Shown in pieces: positions 57,777 to 64,000 of a stretch of 64,000 nt of DNA. Both the position numbers and the translations under genes were made by a program. Positions within the stretch are counted from its first letter, which is position 1, and every line of letters starts with the position of its first letter. Source of the DNA: Parathielavia appendiculata (taxonomy: Eukaryota; Ascomycota; Sordariomycetes; Sordariales; Chaetomiaceae); contig NW_026944247.1 in assembly GCF_033297405.1 (NCBI RefSeq), positions 44,570 to 108,569 of the forward strand, given 5' to 3'. Under the pieces are notes generated by a model, which saw only the letters and a program-made list of their open reading frames with translations, made no database searches and was not told the DNA's origin.

Positions 57777-58890
57777 ATGTCTACCTTCAACCACCCCGAC
57801 TACCACATTCCCATCTCCCTCCCCACTGGGCTCTCCCAGTCTCAACTTCTCAACTTCACCCCCTTCACCGTAAGTTACACAGCTCAGTTGACTGACCCAT
57901 CCATTCTCTTCAAGTTTCTACACTAACTGCTCCGTTACACAGTCGTGGCTCTCAACCTTGCAGACCTCCCTCAGCAACCAACACAGCCACCCCTCCCATC
58001 CTTTCCACACAGACCCCTACGCGCTTCACTCGATAACAATTCAGTCTTTCGACCTCTTCGGCCGCCCACCGCATTCCAGACTCGGCTTCCTCAAACTCAC
58101 CTCGCACATCTCCAATTCCGCAGGCGAGACCCTTCCCGGCGCCGTCTGTACGTCGAATTTATGCTCTTTTTACCCCTTTGAACATGTCTCGGGAGTCACA
58201 TAGTAGTCGACTTGTTTCCCAAAGCAGCACTGTTGCTCCCGAAATACTCCCGAGTCACGCTTAATACAGCCAAGCGATGACTGATACGGTTGGACAGTTC
58301 TGCGCGGCCCGTCGGTCGCGATGCTCGTTACGCTCATACCCGACGACATCCCTTCTCGCCCACAAGGAAGTTCAAAAGCAGATGGGCAGACGGACGAGGA
58401 CGAGGAACGATACGTCCTGCTGACGGTGCAGCCGCGCATCGCGGCGGGCAGTCTGGCGTTTGTGGAACTGCCTGCGGGGATGGTGGACGAGGGCGGGACA
58501 TTTGCGGGGCAGGCGGCGCGGGAGATTGAGGAGGAGCTGGGGATCGTGATCCCGGAGCGCGACCTGGTTTGCTTGAGCGATTTGGTCGAGCCGGTTGACG
58601 GTGGGGAGGGAGTGGAAGGAAGACAGCAAGCGGGGGAACTTCCCAGGGCGGTGTATCCGAGTGCCGGGGGGTGTGACGAGTATATCCCGATCTATATGCA
58701 TGAAAGAAGGGTTCCGCGGGCGCAACTTGGGAAGTGGACCGGGAAGTTGACGGGCCTGAGGGAGCATGGGGAGAAGATTACGTTGAAGTTGGTGAGGATG
58801 AGGGATCTGTGGAAGGAGGGCGCGAGAGACGCCAAGTGTCTTGCTGCCGTGGCACTGTGGGAAAGACTGAGAAGGGAAGGCAAGATCTAG
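57777..58890 (+). CDS. Nudix hydrolase, NUDX14-like ADP-sugar diphosphatase
   Basis: Likely hydrolyses ADP-glucose/ADP-ribose type sugars. Exons 57777-57869, 57943-58147 and 58298-58890 give 296 aa. After the introns the protein reads TPF|SWLSTLQTS ... ETLPGAV|FLRGPSVAMLVTLIPDD. The Nudix box is LPAGMVDEGGTFAGQAAREIEEELGI, shown here in parts: PAGMVDEGGT and AAREIEEELGI. The REx2EE core is intact while the first Glu of the canonical GX5E is Gly, as in plant NUDX14. An alternative in-frame ATG at 57627 would add a hydrophobic leader (MRGLFLTILIMPIVLSAIYQ). I prefer 57777 because the cytosolic family normally starts there. Convergent with the YSA1-like gene. Confidence 0.83.
58148..58297 (+). 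repeat. 150-nt hairpin-capable intron, possible diverged introner copy C
   Basis: Second intron of the NUDX14-like gene. It contains TGTCTCGGGAG and, about 50 nt later, TTGCTCCCGAAA and CTCCCGAG, so it can form a stem. TGCTCCCGAAA is shared with copy B (59374-59513), and TGTCTCGGGAG matches the reverse complement of the shared block. Relationship to copies A and B is tentative. Confidence 0.35.
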
Positions 58891-58976
58891 TAGACTGTGG
58901 TCTATGGTATGTTCTATCTCCCCGCGTTGTTTGCTCTAACTCAAGGCGAATGCATCGCTGCGGGACGTCTGACAGT

Positions 58977-59984
58977 TCAGAGCTTGAATTTCTTGGCGAT
59001 CTCAATCCCCTCGGCGAGGTTGGCTATCCGCGCGTCGATGGCATAGCCCTCCGCTTCTAGCCTGAAACACTCCTCCCACAAATCAGCCAGCTTGACGAGA
59101 AACACCTCGATGAACTCGTTCTCTTCTAACTGAGGCTTGAGGTTCTGATTCTCAGGCAGGCTCATGTCGACACTGACGTGAACCATCCGGAGATTGGTGT
59201 TGCAGAAACCGGGGTCTGTTGACAGTTAGGACGACGGGGTAGCAGGGTCATAAAAGGGGGCACAGGCCGTTAAACATGACGGGTGATGTTTCGAGGACTT
59301 GAGCGACGTAGCCCGTCTCTTCCCTGAGCTCTCGAATCGCCGCTTGCTCGGCCGTTTCGCCTTCGTCCACCAGCTACCAACAATATCAGCTGCGAATTTC
59401 TTAAATGTCTAGAGGGGTTTCGGGAGCAAAATGCGCTGTCTCGGGAGCAGGATGCTCATGAAACAACCATAAAGGAGTATAAACAGACCACGAACAACGA
59501 AATTGTTGCTTACACCGGCGGGCAGCTCGATGCAGATCTTGTCTACTGGCGGCCGGTATTGCTTCTGGAGGACGATCTCGGGGCCTTCAACGGATCGTCG
59601 GCTTTCGCGGCCTGTGGAAAGAAGGCAACTGGGGCGTACCTGTGTCCTTCTCGAGTATGGCGACAATGCCTACGCCATCAATGTCGCAGTTCTTCGGCCG
59701 GGTGGTCCGTTCGGCCGACTCCCATGTTCGCTTTACGCCATTGGGGTCTCGGTATATCTTCCTTGACGGCTGTCAGGTCTGGTTCCAAACTCTCCTTAGG
59801 TATACGACTCAAGAGCCCAAACCCAAACTTACTTGACCAGCTTCGTCCACACCGCCTCGCTCTGGGGCTATACACAGGCAGTTGGTTCCGATCGATTAGA
59901 CACTCAAAAATACTTGGAACCAGACTGGGACATGAAACTCACGAGGGGCTCGGTGGATATAACTCTGGCTTCTCCTTCTGACAT
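58977..59984 (-). CDS. YSA1: ADP-ribose/ADP-sugar pyrophosphatase, YSA1/NUDT5 type Nudix hydrolase
   Basis: Cleaves ADP-ribose to AMP and ribose-5-phosphate. Six short exons (59984-59943, 59861-59833, 59761-59640, 59584-59514, 59373-59268, 59215-58977) give 202 aa. The joined protein starts MSEGEARVISTEPLSEAVW and has NGVKRTWESAERTTRPK, IVLQKQYRPPVDKICIELPAG, the Nudix box in LVDEGETAEQ and AAIRELREETGY (a perfect GX5EX7REUXEEXGU), MFNDPGFCNTN and a C-terminal amphipathic helix. Introns 59762-59832 and 59585-59639 use AAG acceptors. Intron 59216-59267 appears to start with GC (ACG|GCCTGT), the only site in phase. Intron 59374-59513 holds an introner-like block. Confidence 0.87.
59374..59513 (-). 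repeat. Introner-like element, copy B (intron 4 of YSA1-like gene)
   Basis: A 140-nt GTAAGC...GGTAG intron splits the Nudix box at ELPAG|LVDEGE. About 95 nt align with the intron at 39700-39812 in the same host-gene orientation, including an identical 20-mer at 59429-59448. GAGCATCC/GGATGCTC-type inverted pieces next to the shared block suggest secondary structure, as reported for introner-like elements. Confidence 0.75.
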
Positions 59985-60381
59985 AGTTGCATAGACGCGG
60001 TATTCGGTCAACAAGGTAGCATCGTTTGCTAGGTGTAAGTGACCTTTTTTTGTTTTGTATCTGTTTTCAAGGACCCTCGTGCATATTGCGGTTGAACATG
60101 GCTAGCAGCGCTTCCCCCTGTGGGTGGGTCCGGGATTTTTCATCCAGTGATTTTCGGGTTCCCATCACGGTTCGCCAGCTCAACGTTCATGCAGTTTCTC
60201 CTGCCTGATGAGCTGGCTGTTCTGCTGAGCTGTCAACGCTCTATAATTGTCGGCGTCTCGAAAACTTCGAACTCCTATTCGCATCTTTCTGTCATAGCTT
60301 CCAGTTGATGGCATCCGGTAGGAGCCGCTCGACTTCGACTATAAAGGCAGAAGATATGTCGGGACATTCGGACGGAGTTGG
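59985..60381. other. Intergenic region
   Basis: 5' flank of the YSA1-like gene. No gene recognised. Confidence 0.4.
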
Positions 60382-60762
60382 CTACAGCCGGCGACGAGAG
60401 GCAACGCGAACTCGGCTGATCCTGACATGGCTGGCCACGTGCCTTCGTTTCTTGGACTTTTGAAGACGACATGATCCGGCAACTCTATCCTGTTTTACTT
60501 CTTCAACTTCCGTTAAGGTTACTCTAAAACGAGATATGTCTATTCTGTTTATCTGAAATGATCCATCGTGGGCTTCGATTAGGCTTCCAGGTTCTGCCTT
60601 GAAATCATCAAGTGAAGGGTTATGAAGCTGTACCTCGAGGATAACGTGTTGTTGCACCCTGATTTCGAGAGATTTCGGTTCAAAAACGCCTCCATCAGGT
60701 CTGCTGACCACCACACAGCATACCATATTCCGGCAGCCGCATTCGTCCCAACACAAGCGCAT
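60382..60762 (-). CDS. Small hypothetical protein
   Basis: An ATG-initiated 126-codon frame. The middle looks protein-like (SRPDGGVFEPKSLEIRVQQH, VILEVQLHNPSLDDFKAEPG, INRIDISRFRVTLTEVEEVK) and the C-terminus is Arg-rich. No family recognised. It may be a real small gene, an exon, or the remnant of a longer one. Confidence 0.35.
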   Translation of the reverse strand: MRLCWDECGCRNMVCCVVVSRPDGGVFEPKSLEIRVQQHVILEVQLHNPSLDDFKAEPGSLIEAHDGSFQINRIDISRFRVTLTEVEEVKQDRVAGSCRLQKSKKRRHVASHVRISRVRVASRRRL

Positions 60763-61276
60763 GGCGCTGCTTCATCCTTAAAATCAGCATATGGCCATTA
60801 GTTTATGCGGGGACTTTAATGGACTCCGAGGCTCAAGACCTGTCCATGCGACGTCACCACGCATTGGCAGGGTTTCCAGTTGAGTAAAACCGCGCCGCAT
60901 GACAGCGCGACAGAAGCAGTCTCCAGGGCTCAATCTCAGACTCGTGAAAACTTGAAACAGCTGCGTCAATGGCCGGTTTTTGCAATTCGGAACTTCCGCC
61001 TGCCCTTCTTGGCGTAGCAGCGGCTCGTTTTATCAGCCAGAGTTACCGATCCCTGGCGACACAATACCAGACTGTGCTTTATCAGGGCACCGCTTACGTG
61101 GGCCCAACACTCATTTCAGTCATACCTAACTACCCTCGCTTCCTCATCAACAACTCATCTCCCTCAATTTCGCTCGTTGATTGCTTTCACGCTTTTGATC
61201 ATTCAGAGACCTAGCTACTTTCCCTGCCCGACGTGAAAGCAGCACCAATAATTAAAGCTCTGGGACCGGCGCAACG
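60763..61276. other. Intergenic region
   Basis: 5' flank of the MFS gene. No gene recognised. Confidence 0.4.
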
Positions 61277-63043
61277 ATGACCGAGTCCCGCGGCCGCTCC
61301 ATCGAGCGGATCGACGCTGCACTGGACCCCGACACGGAGCGGACTCCGCTGCTTGCCGGCACACCCACCCCAACAACCACGATCTCAACCCCATCACCAT
61401 ATTTCGACGACACCATCAACGACGCCAGTGAAGATGAATCTCCACCCGTCGCCCTCCTCCGTCCCCGCGTCATCATCATATCCCTGGTCTTAATCTTCCT
61501 CATCGAACTGGGAATCGGCATGATCATTCCCCCACTCAACGCCGTCATGGAAAGCATCATCTGCAGGCGGATGCATCCGGAGGTGTTCTCGCCTCCCCCG
61601 CTCGTCCCCGAACTGCCGTCCGCCAATGTTACGATGGTTGGGAAGATACGGCACTTTGCCGGCGGCCTGATCCTCGCCGACGACCCGGCTTGCAAAGGCC
61701 CCGATGTGCAAGGCTATCTGGCCATGCTGCGCGGGTGGGCCAACACGTTTGAGAGCATCCCCGGTATCGTTGGGGCTGTGCCGTATGGGATTCTGTCGGA
61801 CCGCTGGGGCCGGAGGCCGTTGATGGGGCTGTCGCTGGCTGGGATCGTCTTGTCTTACGTGTTTACTTATGCCGTTTGTAAGTTCCCCTTTTCTACCCGT
61901 GGCATGGGTTTGGAAATTGATTAATGGTGCAGTGTACTTCTCGGATGTGGTGCCATTGTGGGTGACGTGGTTCTCCGCGGCATTTCAGCTGTATGTACCT
62001 CCTTTCAGCTCCTTGTGTTAGGCAAAACCAAGCCGTGGTTGCTGATGCTGCGCAGGATCGGCGGCGGGGGAGCGATTGTTATAGCCATGTTTTACACCAC
62101 TATTGCCGATGTTGTGCCCTCGGATGAGCGCGCGACCGTCTTTTTCCAGCTCGGCGCCGTGTTCCTCGCCTCGCAGATGGTCGCTGGACCTCTCGGAGGC
62201 GCCATGCTGGTTTGGAACCCCTGGATTCCGCTGCTCGTCGCCCTCGCTGTTCTAATTGTCACCAATACTGCGGTTTTGGCGTTTCCCGAGACAGTCCATG
62301 TGCATGATCGGAAGCGGCCGGAAGAGGAGCAATCGAGCAACGAGACCGGCACGATAAACTCGGACAATTTATGGCAAAAAGCACGTACCGGCCTCGCTGA
62401 GGTGTGGGATTTCATTCTCGGCAACACAAGCCTGGCTGTTCTTATGCTATCGCTAGTTTTCGTCATCTTGGGCAGGTTTGCCGGAGAGCTGTTGCTGCAG
62501 TATGCCACGGACCGATACGGCTGGGGCTGGAGCGTGGCCTCGATGGTCGTGACGATACGCAACGCGGCGAGCCTGGTGACGCTCCTTTCCTTGCTGCCGG
62601 TGGCCAGCTGGTTCTGTGTCCACCGCCTGGGCATGGCTGGTGTGGCCAAGGATCTCTGGCTCTCGCGATGGTCAGGCATTTTTTGTATCGTGGGAAACTT
62701 GATCGTTGCAGGGGCAGTGAATGGGACGCTCTTCTCGATTGGGCTCCTCTGGCTCGCCCTTGGATCGGGCATGACGTCGCTGATCAGGTCCCTCATCAAC
62801 GCGCAAGTCGAGGAGCATCACGTCGGCACGGTCAACACACTGATTGGATTCATGGAGATGGTCGGAATGACTACGGCTAGCCCTCTTCTGGCGAAGAGTC
62901 TCAGCGTTGGGTTAAACCTCGGCGGGGCTTGGATCGGTCTGCCGTTTGTCACGACCGCGCTGCTCTTCTTGATTTCGACGACCATGCTGTGGACGTTCAG
63001 GTTGCCGAACGGGCAACAGGCATTTGTCCATTCTTCATGCTGA
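61277..63043 (+). CDS. Major facilitator superfamily (MFS) transporter
   Basis: Proton-linked small-molecule carrier of unknown substrate. Exons 61277-61877, 61933-61990 and 62056-63043 give 548 aa. A disordered cytosolic N-terminus (about 60 residues) is followed by helix 1 (VIIISLVLIFLIELGIGMII), a long extracellular loop with Cys residues, and helix 2 leading into the MFS motif A-like YGILSDRWGRRPLMG. The introns join TYAV|LYFSDVVPLWVTWFSAAF and FQL|IGGGGAIVIAMFYTTIAD. The central loop is charged (HDRKRPEEEQSSNETG). The second half again has several helices and motif-like SLIRSLINAQVEEHHVGTVN. About 12 helices are expected. It resembles fungal transporters of the tetracycline-resistance-like group; the substrate is not predictable from sequence. 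Confidence 0.88.
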
Positions 63044-63735
63044 TTGTCCCGCACTTGGGCGGCATGGCAGATCTATGCCAACAAAGAGACGTGGTGGGCG
63101 CAGTAGCCATGATCTTTTCCCCATCATTTGGCGATGACGGTGGCGGCTTTGGGGTTGGCTTGGCCTCAGTGTTCGCCCCCCTTGACGCTACCGCAGGGAT
63201 GGAAATCATGATTTACAGCTGTGTATGCATGTGGCTCTCGGATTATTCAGATTATCATAGCGCATGGAGTCCTGGTCGTATAGAGGGCGTTCTGGGCGAA
63301 GACAGTACACAACAAGGTGAGCTGAGTGTGTTGTACAAGTACAATCCATTACCTCCGTACAATACATCTGGTTCACCTCCAAAGATGTCTCGAGGTATCA
63401 CAGGTCCGAGCGTACCAAAAACCCGGTTTTCGGTCCGCCAAAAACCGGCGGGTCCTCATTTTCCCCGCCAAATTCGGCTCCGTGCTTGCAGGTCATTTGC
63501 CTTGGTGGGCCTTCGATTTCTCGTGGAAAACCCAATACAAAACGCGCGCGGCCCGCAGAAAGAAATGGCGAAGTAGAAGGCCACGTGACTAGACTTTACG
63601 TGCGCAGACCTTCCAAAAGACGCGACGACGGCGAGAAATAACGTTACGCAGCGCAGAGAGCATCGGCACTCAAACACCACTGCTGTCCACGGTTACCACC
63701 CTAGGACAAACCCCTAATCATTCCTTTCTCGCCCG
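63044..63735. other. Intergenic region
   Basis: MFS 3' flank and upstream region of the last gene. Short local repeats AAAACCCGGTTTTCGG and CCAAAAACCGGCGGG occur at about 63416-63450. No gene. Confidence 0.4.
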
Positions 63736-64000
63736 ATGACTATGGCGGCCACTGCAATTGAGGATGCTCGCATACGCGAGGCAATGGAATATTATCTCCT
63801 AAACCTGGAGGGTACGGTGCCCCAAAACACAGTCAAAACCTACAAGCCTAAACAGCAAGAGTGGAAGGTCAGCTGGTCCCCTTCCTGGTACGACTCTTAA
63901 TCCCATTTCTGATACTACGATAGGATTGGTGCCTCAAGCATTGGGACCCGATTCCTGAGGATTGGGCCGTTAGACAGTCGACCTGGCCGCTAGGGCGACC
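63736..64000 (+). CDS. Partial gene: possible Ndc10/Crypton-type DNA-binding or recombinase-like protein, N-terminus only
   Basis: Starts at the ATG 63736 (MTMAATAIEDARIREAMEYY) and continues through an intron 63868-63923 (GTCAGC...GATAG) to the window edge. The visible product contains NTVKTYKPKQQEWK|DWCLKHWDP. A 'NTxKxYxPKQxEWxxWC' motif near the N-terminus is what I recall for fungal proteins with the Ndc10/GCR1-C tyrosine-recombinase-like core, some of which belong to Crypton transposons. The rest lies outside the window, so this is a guess from one motif. Confidence 0.4.

Noticed and set aside
1..64000. CRISPR array, operons, prokaryotic promoters or phage features
   Set aside because: The window is eukaryotic (spliceosomal introns, fungal gene families); no regular spacer-repeat pattern seen.

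Overview
The window comes from a filamentous ascomycete. The evidence is short introns (about 50-70 nt) with CTAAC/CTGAC-like branch sites, genes on both strands with no operons, GC-rich coding DNA, intron-bearing tRNA genes, and a gene set typical of Sordariales: a QDE-2/SMS-2 type Argonaute, an NCA-2 type Ca2+-ATPase, a fused SurE-TTL protein, an AA9 LPMO relic and a NACHT-ankyrin NLR relic. I infer Sordariales, perhaps Chaetomiaceae. The species cannot be read from this window.

Layout. 0-5.7 kb: a small inverted-repeat element, an Argonaute and a complex I subunit. 6-14 kb: mitochondrial branched-chain aminotransferase, a SCY1/SCYL2 pseudokinase and a Sir2 deacetylase. 14-17.3 kb: a long gene-poor stretch. 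17.4-21.8 kb: a plasma-membrane type Ca2+-ATPase. 22-27 kb: gene-poor, with a decayed kinase-like gene. 26.9-29.9 kb: a single SurE + tubulin-tyrosine-ligase (Pby1-like) gene in three exons. 30.6-38.2 kb: a compact block of cell-cycle/replication genes (a predicted nuclear protein, DASH Duo1, RNase H2 subunit B, Mcm10); a cluster of four ACGCG motifs lies between RNase H2B and Mcm10. 38.3-48.6 kb: an accessory island holding a broken NLR, a broken AA9 polysaccharide monooxygenase, a repeat-rich membrane-protein locus and a broken member of a fungal family of unknown role. 49.6-52.3 kb: an omega-like GST and a single-pass membrane protein. 52.3-57.7 kb: gene-poor, with tRNA-Tyr and tRNA-Pro (both with introns) and an AT-rich block. 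57.7-60 kb: two convergent Nudix ADP-sugar pyrophosphatases of different subfamilies. 61.3-63 kb: an MFS transporter. The right edge cuts a gene that faintly resembles Crypton/Ndc10-type DNA-binding proteins.

The strongest unexpected signal is that an intron of the broken NLR gene (39.7 kb) and an intron of the YSA1-like Nudix gene (59.4 kb) carry the same sequence block in the same orientation, including an identical 20-mer. Unrelated genes sharing intron sequence is the hallmark of introner-like elements. Other points are three probable GC-AG introns, several AAG 3' splice sites, and at least three genes decayed by small indels and stop codons.

Exon limits were worked out by hand from reading frame, GT/GC-AG sites and family expectation; no transcript data or database search was used.
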